A stretch of DNA of 15,811 bases from an uncultured Collinsella sp. (GTDB lineage Bacteria > Actinomycetota > Coriobacteriia > Coriobacteriales > Coriobacteriaceae): NCBI GenBank assembly GCA_900759435.1, contig CAAEVD010000111.1:1-15811 (forward strand), read 5' to 3'. This document shows positions 1-7,793 of the stretch, in pieces. Positions within the stretch are counted from its first letter, which is position 1, and the number at the start of each line of letters is the position of its first letter. The notes below the pieces were generated by a model. That model saw only the letters and a program-made list of their open reading frames with translations, was not told the DNA's origin and searched no databases. Position numbers and translations under genes: made by a program.

Positions 1-792
1 ATCCGCGATCACTATCGTCCCCGCTTTGCTGGCGACGAGCTGCCCGAGGGCACCGCTGGCTGCATCGTGGCCTGCGCCGACAAGCTCGATACCATTGCCG
101 GCATCTTTGCCATCGGTGAGCCCCCGACCGGCTCCTCCGACCCGTACGCGCTGCGTCGCGCCGCTATCGGCATCATCAACATCCTGCGCGATCGTCTGTC
201 GATTGACCCCACGTCGCTGATCGACTTTGCCCTTGAGCTCTATAGCGAGCAGGGCATTGAGTTCGACGCCGCCGAGGTCGCCCAGCAGGTTCGGGACTTT
301 TTCCACGGCCGTCTGGTGAGCATGGCCCGCGACGAGAAGATCCCGGCCGACACCGTTGCCGCCGTTTCCGCGGTGCACATCATTGCCCCGTCGGTCTTCT
401 TCGCCCGCTGTGCCGCCCTCGATGAGGCCCGCAAGAACGACGCCGAGACCTTCGACAACCTGGCTACCGCTTATGCCCGCGCCGCGCACATCTCCAAGCC
501 CGAGCTGGGCGTGGAGTACGATCGCGCTCTGATGGGCGAGGTCGAGCTTGCGCTTGCCGACGCCTCCGAGGCCGCTCAGACCGCCGTCGATGCCGCTCTC
601 GACGCCGAGGATTATCCGGCCGCGTTTGCCGCTCTGGCCGCCCTGCGCGCGCCCATCGATCGTTTCTTCGACGAGGTTATGGTCATGGACAAGGACGAGC
701 AGCTTCGCGATAATCGCCTTAAGCTGCTCAACCGCTTCGAGGCCGTGTTCTCCGGCATCGCCAACATCGGTGAGCTTGCCCGCAAAAAGTAA
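1..792 (+). CDS. glyS: Glycine--tRNA ligase beta subunit, C-terminal 263 residues (5' end outside window)
   Basis: The beta chain of the heterotetrameric glycyl-tRNA synthetase works in the cytoplasm with GlyQ to charge tRNA-Gly. The frame is open from base 1 and ends at TAA 790-792. Only the last 263 residues are present; the family usually has about 690. The segment opens with the conserved HYRPRFAGDELP stretch, followed by ADKLDTIAGIFAIG and PTGSSDPYALRRAA, typical of the HD-like region of GlyS. The last 70 residues carry the DALR-type anticodon-binding signature, with RFFDEVMVMDKDEQLRDNRL near the end. The PPDK regulator gene starts 34 bases after the stop with its own ribosome binding site, so co-transcription is likely. 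A glyQ-glyS-ppsR-ppdK order is familiar in Firmicutes-like genomes. I am sure of the identity; the missing part is simply cut off by the window edge. Confidence 0.96.
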   Translation: MRDHYRPRFAGDELPEGTAGCIVACADKLDTIAGIFAIGEPPTGSSDPYALRRAAIGIINILRDRLSIDPTSLIDFALELYSEQGIEFDAAEVAQQVRDFFHGRLVSMARDEKIPADTVAAVSAVHIIAPSVFFARCAALDEARKNDAETFDNLATAYARAAHISKPELGVEYDRALMGEVELALADASEAAQTAVDAALDAEDYPAAFAALAALRAPIDRFFDEVMVMDKDEQLRDNRLKLLNRFEAVFSGIANIGELARKK

Positions 793-826
793 GCTAGCCT
801 GCGCATAAGCGCAAAAGGAGCCCCGC

Positions 827-1702
827 ATGGATTGCCCGGTCACCGCTCGTCCCACCGTTATCGTTATCTCCGACTCGCTCGGCGATACCGCTTGTGAGGT
901 GGTGCTTGCGGCGTCCGGGCAATTTGATGAAGGGGCTTTTCGTGTTTTACGTCTGCCTAAGGTGACCTCGGTGGAGCAGGTCAAATCGTTTGTGGGCCCG
1001 CGAGTCGATGCCGACCATCGCGATATCGCCGTGTTCCATACCATCGTCGACCCGGCGCTTCGTGCTCGCGTGCTCGACTACTTGGGCATGCTGCACATTC
1101 GCTCGGTCGACCTGATCGGCCCGACGCTTGCGGTGCTGTCGTCGCTCATCGGTGTGCCTCCCAAGGGCGTTGCGGGTGTGATTCACAAGACCGACGATCG
1201 CTATTTCCATCGTATCGAGGCTATGGAGTATTTCGTTGAGCACGATGACGGGCGCGGCTGCGATGATCTGTCGGATGCCGATATCGTGCTGCTTGGCGTG
1301 TCGCGCACATCTAAGACCCCGCTGTCGATGTATTTGGCCTATCAGGGCTACAAGGTCGCCAACGTTCCGTTGGCGCACGGTATGGAGCCGCCCAAGTCGA
1401 TTTACGAGGTCGATCCGATGCGTCTCTTCGGTCTGATTTCGACCGTCGATGTGATTTCCGAGATTCGCGATAGCCGCCTTGGCGATGACTACGCCCGTGC
1501 CGTTGCCGGCTCCTATGCCGAGCCCGAGAGTGTGCGCAGTGAGCTCGAGGAGGCTCGTGCCCTCATGAAGCGTCTGGGTTGCTTTGTGGTGCGCACCGAC
1601 GGCAAGGCGATCGAGGAGAGTGCCTCCGAGATCATCGCTCATCTCGAAGAGATTCAAGAGGCAAGAGCCCGCCGTGCCGCCCGCCGCGCTCAACAAAAGT
1701 AG
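827..1702 (+). CDS. ppsR: Pyruvate, phosphate dikinase regulatory protein (DUF299 kinase/phosphorylase)
   Basis: This is a bifunctional enzyme. Family members inactivate PPDK (or PEP synthase) by ADP-dependent phosphorylation of an active-site threonine and reactivate it by Pi-dependent removal of the phosphate. The 291-residue length is slightly above the usual ~270. Visible landmarks are the N-terminal VIVISDSLGDTA (residues 11-22), RIEAMEYFVEHDDG (129-142) and the P-loop-like GVSRTSKTP (157-165), followed by YLAYQGYKVANVPL. These are the hallmarks of the DUF299 family. The start is ATG 827, with AAAAGGAG at 813-820 and six bases of spacing. The target gene ppdK lies 266 bases downstream, which makes PPDK rather than PEP synthase the substrate. 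The C-terminus is a basic Arg/Ala-rich tail (residues ~280-291) that is probably not catalytic. Confidence 0.95.
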   Translation: MDCPVTARPTVIVISDSLGDTACEVVLAASGQFDEGAFRVLRLPKVTSVEQVKSFVGPRVDADHRDIAVFHTIVDPALRARVLDYLGMLHIRSVDLIGPTLAVLSSLIGVPPKGVAGVIHKTDDRYFHRIEAMEYFVEHDDGRGCDDLSDADIVLLGVSRTSKTPLSMYLAYQGYKVANVPLAHGMEPPKSIYEVDPMRLFGLISTVDVISEIRDSRLGDDYARAVAGSYAEPESVRSELEEARALMKRLGCFVVRTDGKAIEESASEIIAHLEEIQEARARRAARRAQQK

Positions 1703-1731
1703 CTTATTGGGTTAGCTAAAATACCTGATAG

Positions 1732-1749
1732 TGATAAAGCGCTTTAGCA
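1732..1749. promoter_or_regulatory. 18-base palindrome resembling a LacI/CcpA-family operator
   Basis: TGATAAAGCGCTTTAGCA is symmetric in eight of nine base pairs around a central C-G step; only A1734/G1747 fail to match. The core TAAAGCGCTTTA (1735-1746) is a perfect 12-base palindrome. A central CG with A/T-rich flanks and outer TG...CA is typical of sites bound by LacI-family regulators, including CcpA-like ones. It lies just upstream of a candidate -35 element for ppdK, where a bound regulator could act. That a protein binds here is inference. Confidence 0.45.
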
Positions 1750-1762
1750 GTTTCTACCGCTA

Positions 1763-1790
1763 TTGACCTGCATTTACACTGTAGTGGTAT
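1763..1790 (+). promoter_or_regulatory. Candidate sigma-70-type promoter of ppdK
   Basis: TTGACC at 1763-1768 is a good -35 element. The best -10 at a proper distance is TGGTAT at 1785-1790, 16 bases away, which matches TATAAT in only three positions. TACACT at 1775-1780 is a better -10 hexamer but has no partner -35. Transcription from here would give a leader of about 170 bases before the GTG start of ppdK. The gap is long enough and AT-rich enough to hold a promoter, but the exact hexamers are uncertain. Confidence 0.3.
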
Positions 1791-1798
1791 CTTCATAA

Positions 1799-1846
1799 GG
1801 TAACCACCTTTACCTACCGTTTACCGCTAGTTTTAGCACGTTTACC
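1799..1846. repeat. Helically phased TTTACC repeats in the ppdK upstream region
   Basis: TTTACC occurs at 1809-1814, 1820-1825 and 1841-1846, so the copies are 11 and 21 bases apart, about one and two DNA turns. The last two copies share the longer CGTTTACC. GGTAA at 1799-1803 is an inverted half-site facing TTACC at 1810-1814. Same-face spacing suggests a cooperative binding array for a transcription factor. The region also contains a small GCTA-GTTT-TAGC inverted repeat at 1826-1837. No known regulator is recognised. Confidence 0.4.
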
Positions 1847-1968
1847 AAACCGCGTATTCTCTGCTCAGGCCCGTTCAAATCCCGCCGTATAGTTCCCTCA
1901 TGGCCCGCATCCGGCGGGCCGATTCGTTACCACGGTCGTGCGCGAGAGCGCATGGAAGGGGAAGTATC

Positions 1969-4719
1969 GTGAGCGATTGCAAGAGGGTTTACCGTTTTGG
2001 AACCGATGCCCAGGGCACTTGTGTCACCGAAGGCGACAAGTCCATGAACTTCGTGCTTGGCGGCAAAGGCGCTAATCTTGCCGAGATGAGCCGTATCGGC
2101 CTGCCGGTTCCCGGTGGCTTTACCATTACCTGCCAGACCTGCGTCGAGTACTCTGGTGCCGGCAACGTCTGGCCCGAAGGCGCGCTCGACGAGATCGTTG
2201 CCGCCGAGGCCGACCTCGAGGCCCGCTGCGGCAAGAAGCTCGGCGACGCCCGTGACCCGCTGCTCGTGTCGGTGCGCTCGGGCGCTCCGTTCTCTATGCC
2301 CGGCATGATGGACACGGTCCTCAACCTGGGCCTCAACGACGACTCCGTTCAGGGCCTTATCGCCCAGACGCAGAACCCGCGCTTTGCCTGGGACAGCTAT
2401 CGTCGCTTTATCCAGATGTTCTCCAACGTCGTCATGGGTGTCGATGCCGACTTGTTCGAGAATGCCCTGACCCAGGCCCGCCTGGTCGCCGGCGTTCGCG
2501 TCGACTCCGAGCTTTCGGCCGAGGACCTGCAGGAGCTCGTTGAGACCTTTAAGGGCATTTTCTCCGACAACGTCGAGGCCGCCCTGTACCCCGAGCTCGA
2601 AGTCGCGGACGGCAAGCCCGTTTTCCCGCACGATCCGGAGCTCCAGCTTCTCCTTGCTATCCAGGCCGTCTTTGGTAGCTGGATGAACGAGCGCGCCTGC
2701 ATCTACCGCAAGCAGCACGGCATTTCCGACGACCTTGGCACCGCCGTCAACGTCCAGGCTATGGCCTTTGGCAATAAGGGCGAGACCTCGGCGACCGGTG
2801 TCGCCTTTACGCGCAACCCGGCCGACGGCACCAAGGAGTTCTACGGCGACTTTCTGGTCAACGCCCAGGGCGAGGACGTCGTCGCCGGCATCCGCAACAC
2901 CGAGCCCATCGCCGACCTCAAGACCACCCCGGGCCTCGAGTCCGCAGGTGAGGAGCTTGAGCGTGTCTTCCTGACGCTTGAGGATCACTACCGCGACATG
3001 TGCGACATCGAGTTCACCATCGAGCAGGGTAAGCTCTGGATGCTCCAGACCCGCGTGGGCAAGCGTACCGCAACCGCCGCCCTGCGCATCGCTATCGAGA
3101 TGGTCGAGGAGGGCCTCATCACCCGTGAGGAGGCCGTGAGCCGCATCGACCCCGCGCAGCTCGACCAGCTCCTGCACCCGCAGTTCGACTCCTCCAAGAA
3201 GTACGAGGCGCTCGCATGCGGCCTTAACGCCAGTCCCGGTGCCGCCGTGGGCGAGGTCGTGTTCTCGAGCGATGATGCCGTCGCGCGTTCTGCCGAGGGC
3301 CATAAGGTCATTCTAGTCCGCTGGGAGACCAACCCCGACGACCTGAAGGGTATGGTCGCCGCCGAGGGTATCTTGACGAGCCATGGTGGCAAGACGAGCC
3401 ACGCCGCCGTTATTGCCCGCGGCATGGGTACTCCCTGCGTTTGCGGTGTCGAGCGTTTCCATATCGACGCTGCCGAGAAGGTCGTTCGTATCGAGGACAG
3501 CGATCGCGTGCTGCACGAGGGCGACATCATCTCCATCGACGGCACTCAAGGCATCGTCGTCGACGGCGCCGTCGATCTGGTTTCGGCCGAGCTCACTGGC
3601 GACTTGGACACCATCCTGTCCTGGGCTGATGAGATCCGCCTGGACGAGACCGACGGTCACGCCAACCACGTGCGCGTCAACGCCGACAACCCCGAGGATG
3701 CCGAGCTCGCGCTTGAGTTTGGCGCCGAGGCCATCGGTCTGTGCCGTACCGAGCACATGTTCCTGGGCGATCGCAAGAACATTATCCAGAGCTTCATCCT
3801 GTCCGACGACGAGGCTGTGAAGCAGCAGGCCCTGGCCGATCTGCTCAAGGTTCAGACTGAGGACTTCTTGGCGATGTTCAAGACCATGTCCGGCCGCGAT
3901 GTGGTTGTTCGCCTGTTCGATCCGCCGCTTCATGAGTTCCTGGATAATCCTCGCGAGCTCGAGGTCGCCATCACCAAGAAGGAAGCCGCCGGTGCCAGCG
4001 AGGAAGAGCTTGCCGCCCTGCGTGCCCGCCTGCGCCGTATCGACGGCATGGTCGAGTCCAACCCGATGCTCGGCCTGCGCGGCGTGCGCCTGTCAGTCGT
4101 CTTCGGTGACCTGCCGCTCATGCAGGTCCGTGCCGTGGCAACGGCTGCCGCTCGCCTTATCAAGGAAGGCGTCGACCCGCGCCCCGAGATCATGGTTCCG
4201 CTCGTTTCCATCACGGCCGAGCATGTCCAGACCCGCGAGGTCATCGAGGGCGTGATCGCCGAGGTTTCCGCCGAGGAGGGCGTCGAGCTCAACATTCCCG
4301 TGGGCACGATGCTCGAGCTGCCGCGCGCCTGCATGGTCGCTGACGAGATCGCCCAGCACGCCGATTTCTTCTGCTTTGGCACCAACGACCTCACGCAGAC
4401 GACGTTCGGTTTCTCGCGTGACGACGCCGAGGCCAAGTTCATTCCGCTGTACATGCACAAGAAGATCTTGAAGGATAACCCCTTCGAGACTATCGACTCG
4501 GCGGTGCTGGAGCTCGTGCGCATGGCCGTCGAGAAGGGTCGTGCCACCAATCCCGACATGCACTTTGGCGTGTGCGGTGAGCACGGCGGCGACCCCAAGT
4601 CCATCAAGGACCTGTTTAACGTGGCCGATGTGGACTACGTGTCCTGCTCGCCTTACCGCGTGCCCCTGGCGCGTCTGGCTGCCGCTCAGGCCAAGCTCGA
4701 GGCCAAGCGTTCCGCTTAA
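1969..4719 (+). CDS. ppdK: Pyruvate, phosphate dikinase
   Basis: PPDK interconverts pyruvate, ATP and Pi with phosphoenolpyruvate, AMP and PPi in the cytoplasm. It can serve PPi-linked glycolysis or gluconeogenesis. The 916-residue length fits the family (~875-900). The N-terminal nucleotide-binding domain includes KGANLAEMSRIGLPVPGGFTI. The swivelling phosphohistidine domain has GGKTSHAAVIARG, with Thr476 as the predicted target of the upstream regulator and His478 as the phosphorylated residue. The C-terminal PEP/pyruvate barrel has GLCRTEHMF, FCFGTNDLTQTTFGFSRDD and GVCGEHGG with catalytic Cys869. The start chosen is GTG 1969: AAGGGG at 1956-1961 sits seven bases upstream, and the conserved YRFG follows soon after. 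The frame stays open back to ATG 1900, but that extension has no family resemblance and no good ribosome binding site. A hairpin terminator follows the gene. Confidence 0.96.
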   Translation: MSDCKRVYRFGTDAQGTCVTEGDKSMNFVLGGKGANLAEMSRIGLPVPGGFTITCQTCVEYSGAGNVWPEGALDEIVAAEADLEARCGKKLGDARDPLLVSVRSGAPFSMPGMMDTVLNLGLNDDSVQGLIAQTQNPRFAWDSYRRFIQMFSNVVMGVDADLFENALTQARLVAGVRVDSELSAEDLQELVETFKGIFSDNVEAALYPELEVADGKPVFPHDPELQLLLAIQAVFGSWMNERACIYRKQHGISDDLGTAVNVQAMAFGNKGETSATGVAFTRNPADGTKEFYGDFLVNAQGEDVVAGIRNTEPIADLKTTPGLESAGEELERVFLTLEDHYRDMCDIEFTIEQGKLWMLQTRVGKRTATAALRIAIEMVEEGLITREEAVSRIDPAQLDQLLHPQFDSSKKYEALACGLNASPGAAVGEVVFSSDDAVARSAEGHKVILVRWETNPDDLKGMVAAEGILTSHGGKTSHAAVIARGMGTPCVCGVERFHIDAAEKVVRIEDSDRVLHEGDIISIDGTQGIVVDGAVDLVSAELTGDLDTILSWADEIRLDETDGHANHVRVNADNPEDAELALEFGAEAIGLCRTEHMFLGDRKNIIQSFILSDDEAVKQQALADLLKVQTEDFLAMFKTMSGRDVVVRLFDPPLHEFLDNPRELEVAITKKEAAGASEEELAALRARLRRIDGMVESNPMLGLRGVRLSVVFGDLPLMQVRAVATAAARLIKEGVDPRPEIMVPLVSITAEHVQTREVIEGVIAEVSAEEGVELNIPVGTMLELPRACMVADEIAQHADFFCFGTNDLTQTTFGFSRDDAEAKFIPLYMHKKILKDNPFETIDSAVLELVRMAVEKGRATNPDMHFGVCGEHGGDPKSIKDLFNVADVDYVSCSPYRVPLARLAAAQAKLEAKRSA

Positions 4720-4759
4720 CGGAGTCGCGTTCCATTTGCGCCTTTTAGGTTCCCCTTCG

Positions 4760-4794
4760 CGCCGTCGCGCCCCTTGTGGACGCGGCGGCGTTTT
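4760..4794 (+). terminator. Rho-independent terminator after ppdK
   Basis: CGCCGTCGCG (4760-4769) pairs with CGCGGCGGCG (4781-4790) as a 10-base-pair stem with one G-U pair. The loop is 11 bases, and TTTT follows directly at 4791-4794. It lies 40 bases after the ppdK stop and 40 bases before the next start, so it separates ppdK from the secreted-protein gene. Confidence 0.85.
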
Positions 4795-4834
4795 ACGTTG
4801 GTTCAATACATTGGCAACTGACGGGAGGACTGCG

Positions 4835-7645
4835 ATGAAAAACCTCACCAGGTATTTGCAACGAGCGCGTCGGGGAGTACGGATGGCCCTGTGCTGGGTG
4901 GTCGTTGCGGTCACGGCGCTTTGCGGGATGCCGACAGCCGGTTTTGCCCTTCAGGATGATTCGCGCGACGAGCTCTATGGTGACGTGGTCAACCCGCTCA
5001 CCATTACGGTCAACGATCGCGACTGCACGTTTGTAGATATCGATGACGGCAAGCTCGAGGGCCGTACCTCGATGTACGACAACGTCTCGTTCTATACGGC
5101 CGCCGTCAGAAAGGTCCTGCCCAACTGGGCGTCGCTAGCCTATAACATCCTTGGCTATGGCGGAGGCGACGACTCCGGTGACTTTTTGTACTGGGACCAC
5201 GCCGGCAAGGGCTTTGAGAAGGACTTCGGCAAGGGTCACTACATCTATCTCTATGATGCGCTTTCGGGCGGCAACGGTGAGCATTCCGATGGTGCCGACA
5301 AATCGAAGCAGAGTGGTCTGACATCTGCAAAAAGCCTCAATGCGGTCTACGAGCGCTTGACCGACGATATCGCCGGCTGTATCGGTCACAAGCTGAAGGG
5401 CTCCGATTTCCGTAAAAACGTGCCGCTCGACGGACTGTCGAAAGACACGACTGAGCAGGACGTCATCTATGCCACCATTGCTTGTGTCGACAAGCTCGGC
5501 GGCACCTATCAGTACGATTTCAATGGCTTTGGCATCGCGTTCTATAACTTTAGAGTTCAGCAGCTCAACAGCGTGAACAAGCTTAACTGTGCGCCCGAGG
5601 ACGCGCCGGGCTATTCCTTTGTCGATTCTAAGATTGAGCAGGAGCTCGTTACCTCGGCACTTAACGTCGGCTATGAGGATGCCTCGCAGAGCATTACGCT
5701 CGCCCGCGGTACCGAGGAGACGGTCGGCACGAGCACTTCTGAATCCGCATCGTATTCCAAAGGCGGCTCGTGGGGCGCATCGGTGAGCCTCAAGGAGTCG
5801 CTGGGCGTGCCCGCAACAGCGAGCGAGGAGATTGAGACCTCGTTTTCGGCCGAAACCACGATGTCCCAGTTGTGGGAGGCGAGCAAGACCGAGGAACAGT
5901 CGATCACTACGACGGACAATCAGTCGGTCACCGTCAATATGACGATCCCGGCGCACACGCAGGTCAATAGCAAGCAGACGAGTTCTACCACGACGCTGTC
6001 CGAGGACTATGACCAGCCGGTGGGCGTGACGTTCGACGTGATCATCTTTAACATGAACGGCGAGTGCTACGACGACAACGCCGCCGTGCAGGAGTTCCAT
6101 ACCGCCGGTTATGACCAGCGCTCGTTCTACACCACCTTTGGTGATCAGTCGACCGACGCCGTGCAGAACCTGTTCCTGCGCTCAATCGCTCATCGTGGCG
6201 ACGATGGCTACGATACCACCGCCGGAAACGTCACGAGCTGGTCGCATCGCACCAACAACCACATGGTGCGCGCCATCGATTGGAATTCGGTCCTGGCCGA
6301 TCGCGAGGTGCCTTCGCGCAACGGTGGCGCCCCGCGCACGTGCAACGTGCTCAATGACATGGCCGCGACCTATCCCATGTCCATTACGGGTTCCAATCTG
6401 TCGTTTGAGTCGGTGACGGTCGATACGCAGTTGGGCACGCCGCAGCCCATTAAGCCCATCTCCAAGATTCTCGTGTCGCTGCAGACCGATAAGACCCGAA
6501 GGCTTACGGTGGGAGAGGAAGACCCCATCTCTTCCTATCGCGTGCGTGCAAGGGACGAGGACGATGTTGACTACTACGGCTTTGTGAAGTCGTCGGGCGA
6601 CTGGCGCGTGGTGGACAAGAAGGGCAAGGAATGCAAGTCCGACGTCATCGAGATCCAGACCGACCCTGTTACCCACGAGCAAGTCGTAGTGGGTAAAAAG
6701 GCCGGCACCGCCTACGTAAAGTACTTTATCCCCGAGGACACCTATGTGGACGTGAACGGGCATGTCTCGACCAATGACGAGATCGACGCCGCGGCCTACA
6801 AATATAATAAGGTAAGTGACGTGGCGCCCGAGCCGTTTAACGGCAGCATCAAACTCGAGAGCTCGGCACAGACCGTCGTCGGCGTCGAGGAAAATCTCAA
6901 CGGCATCGAAGGCCTGACGGCTACGGTCTATGACACGACGGGCAAGGAAGTCGATAGGGCCTGCAGCTGGGAGGCCCAGGAGCTCGAGAGCAAGGGCATT
7001 TCGGTCGCGACAGACGGTACGATGACTATCTCGCAACCGGGCACCTTCCATGTTCGCGCCTTTATTGACGGCGTGTATTCCGATTGGGCCGAGGTCATCG
7101 CCGCACCTGAACCGGTCGACCCGATGACGACCGTGGTCGAGACGCCGGTGAGTGTTACGTCCGTATCTTCGGGGGATGTTTCGGCAACGACAGATAGCAC
7201 AGCTCCCGCCCAGGGAGAGCAGGCAGCTCCCGATGCGAACGCGGCCGAATCTGCTCCGGCGAACGACGATGCCACTGCAGTGACTGACGACACCGCGCCC
7301 ACTGCCGCGAAGGATGCCTCGCCGATTCCTACGGGCCTCGTTACCGTTTTGACCGATACCTGCCGCTACGGCATCGATCACGGCCTCATCAGCACATCAA
7401 ACAAGGAAGAGATGACCAAGCAGGACTTCGACATCTTAGGCATCCTGTACCTGATGGCGGACAGCCAGGACCTGGTGCCCCAAGACGCCGAGGACGCGAT
7501 GAGTGAATGGGCCCATGACAACTATAATGACGAAGAGCTTGCCACCTGGAAGCAGCATGCGCTTTCGGTGTTGCTCGAATACGGCTATATTGCGCCCGGA
7601 ACGACCGTGACGACGCCGACGACTGATGCTGCGGCCGGCGCATAA
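4835..7645 (+). CDS. Large secreted protein with aerolysin/ETX-MTX2-like central module and Ig-like repeats
   Basis: This 936-residue protein was not recognised as a named gene. The start is ATG 4835, with GGGAGG at 4823-4828 and six bases of spacing. Residues 1-38 form a signal peptide: a basic N-region (KNLTRYLQRARR), a hydrophobic core and a cleavage site near TAGFA. Residues ~39-284 are a polar N-terminal region. Residues ~285-408 are rich in Ser/Thr with alternating polar and nonpolar residues (GTSTSESASYS, SWGASVSL, ETSFSAETT), followed by VNMTIPAHTQV and FDVIIFNMNGE. That pattern resembles the membrane-inserting hairpin and the conserved IPP-type turn of aerolysin-family pore formers. 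Residues ~542-637 and ~669-756 look like Ig-like (BIG2-type) folds. Residues ~765-832 are an Ala/Thr/Asp/Pro linker. Residues ~834-936 form an unrecognised compact module. There is no LPXTG sorting motif and no obvious C-terminal membrane anchor, so the product is probably released or held non-covalently. The gene stands alone after a terminator; no immunity or export partner is adjacent. The toxin assignment is an inference from pattern; an adhesin is the main alternative. Confidence 0.6.
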   Translation: MKNLTRYLQRARRGVRMALCWVVVAVTALCGMPTAGFALQDDSRDELYGDVVNPLTITVNDRDCTFVDIDDGKLEGRTSMYDNVSFYTAAVRKVLPNWASLAYNILGYGGGDDSGDFLYWDHAGKGFEKDFGKGHYIYLYDALSGGNGEHSDGADKSKQSGLTSAKSLNAVYERLTDDIAGCIGHKLKGSDFRKNVPLDGLSKDTTEQDVIYATIACVDKLGGTYQYDFNGFGIAFYNFRVQQLNSVNKLNCAPEDAPGYSFVDSKIEQELVTSALNVGYEDASQSITLARGTEETVGTSTSESASYSKGGSWGASVSLKESLGVPATASEEIETSFSAETTMSQLWEASKTEEQSITTTDNQSVTVNMTIPAHTQVNSKQTSSTTTLSEDYDQPVGVTFDVIIFNMNGECYDDNAAVQEFHTAGYDQRSFYTTFGDQSTDAVQNLFLRSIAHRGDDGYDTTAGNVTSWSHRTNNHMVRAIDWNSVLADREVPSRNGGAPRTCNVLNDMAATYPMSITGSNLSFESVTVDTQLGTPQPIKPISKILVSLQTDKTRRLTVGEEDPISSYRVRARDEDDVDYYGFVKSSGDWRVVDKKGKECKSDVIEIQTDPVTHEQVVVGKKAGTAYVKYFIPEDTYVDVNGHVSTNDEIDAAAYKYNKVSDVAPEPFNGSIKLESSAQTVVGVEENLNGIEGLTATVYDTTGKEVDRACSWEAQELESKGISVATDGTMTISQPGTFHVRAFIDGVYSDWAEVIAAPEPVDPMTTVVETPVSVTSVSSGDVSATTDSTAPAQGEQAAPDANAAESAPANDDATAVTDDTAPTAAKDASPIPTGLVTVLTDTCRYGIDHGLISTSNKEEMTKQDFDILGILYLMADSQDLVPQDAEDAMSEWAHDNYNDEELATWKQHALSVLLEYGYIAPGTTVTTPTTDAAAGA

Positions 7646-7696
7646 GTGCAGAAAGAGTGCGTGTTTTTGTCTTTTTGCGCACGGGCAAAATAGTTC

Positions 7697-7724
7697 TTGC
7701 AGCCAAGGTCGTGGCGTGTATACT
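7697..7724 (+). promoter_or_regulatory. Candidate rplS promoter
   Basis: TATACT at 7719-7724 is a strong -10 element (five of six). TTGCAG at 7697-7702 is a partial -35 with 16 bases of spacing; shifting by one gives CTTGCA with 17. The predicted start near 7731 leaves a leader of about 60 bases before rplS, which holds a hairpin. The element lies between the end of the secreted-protein gene and rplS, where a promoter is needed. Confidence 0.6.
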
Positions 7725-7745
7725 CGAATACGTTTGTTCAACTAC

Positions 7746-7769
7746 GTGCCGGCCAAGGTGGTACGGCAC
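7746..7769 (+). promoter_or_regulatory. Hairpin in the rplS mRNA leader
   Basis: GTGCCG (7746-7751) pairs with CGGCAC (7764-7769) around a 12-base loop, GCCAAGGTGGTA. It sits 12 bases upstream of the AAGGA ribosome binding site (7782-7786). Ribosomal protein genes often carry such leaders for autogenous control; an L19 leader is known in Firmicutes. I cannot match this hairpin to that family, so the regulatory role is inference. Confidence 0.4.
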
Positions 7770-7793
7770 CTCTAGAAGAGTAAGGAATTGCAC

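Noticed and set aside
1900..1968. Extended N-terminus of ppdK from ATG 1900
   Set aside because: The extra 23 residues are Arg-rich and unlike PPDK. GTG 1969 has a proper AAGGGG at the right distance and leads directly into the conserved YRFG region.
1927..3303. 458-codon open frame on the - strand opposite ppdK, and other long antisense frames (5135-6100, 6182-7381, 8370-9746)
   Set aside because: They are mirror frames produced by GC-rich codon use in the + strand genes. Their translations look like no protein family and no ribosome binding sites support them.
4541..4834. Upstream in-frame extension of the secreted-protein gene
   Set aside because: The extension overlaps the ppdK 3' end and runs through the terminator hairpin. 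ATG 4835 has a good Shine-Dalgarno and begins a convincing signal peptide.
7657..7682. Hairpin GTGCG...CGCAC with T-tracts after the secreted-protein gene, as a terminator
   Set aside because: The stem is only five pairs around a 16-base loop, the T-tracts are inside the loop, and GGGCAAAA rather than a T-run follows the stem.
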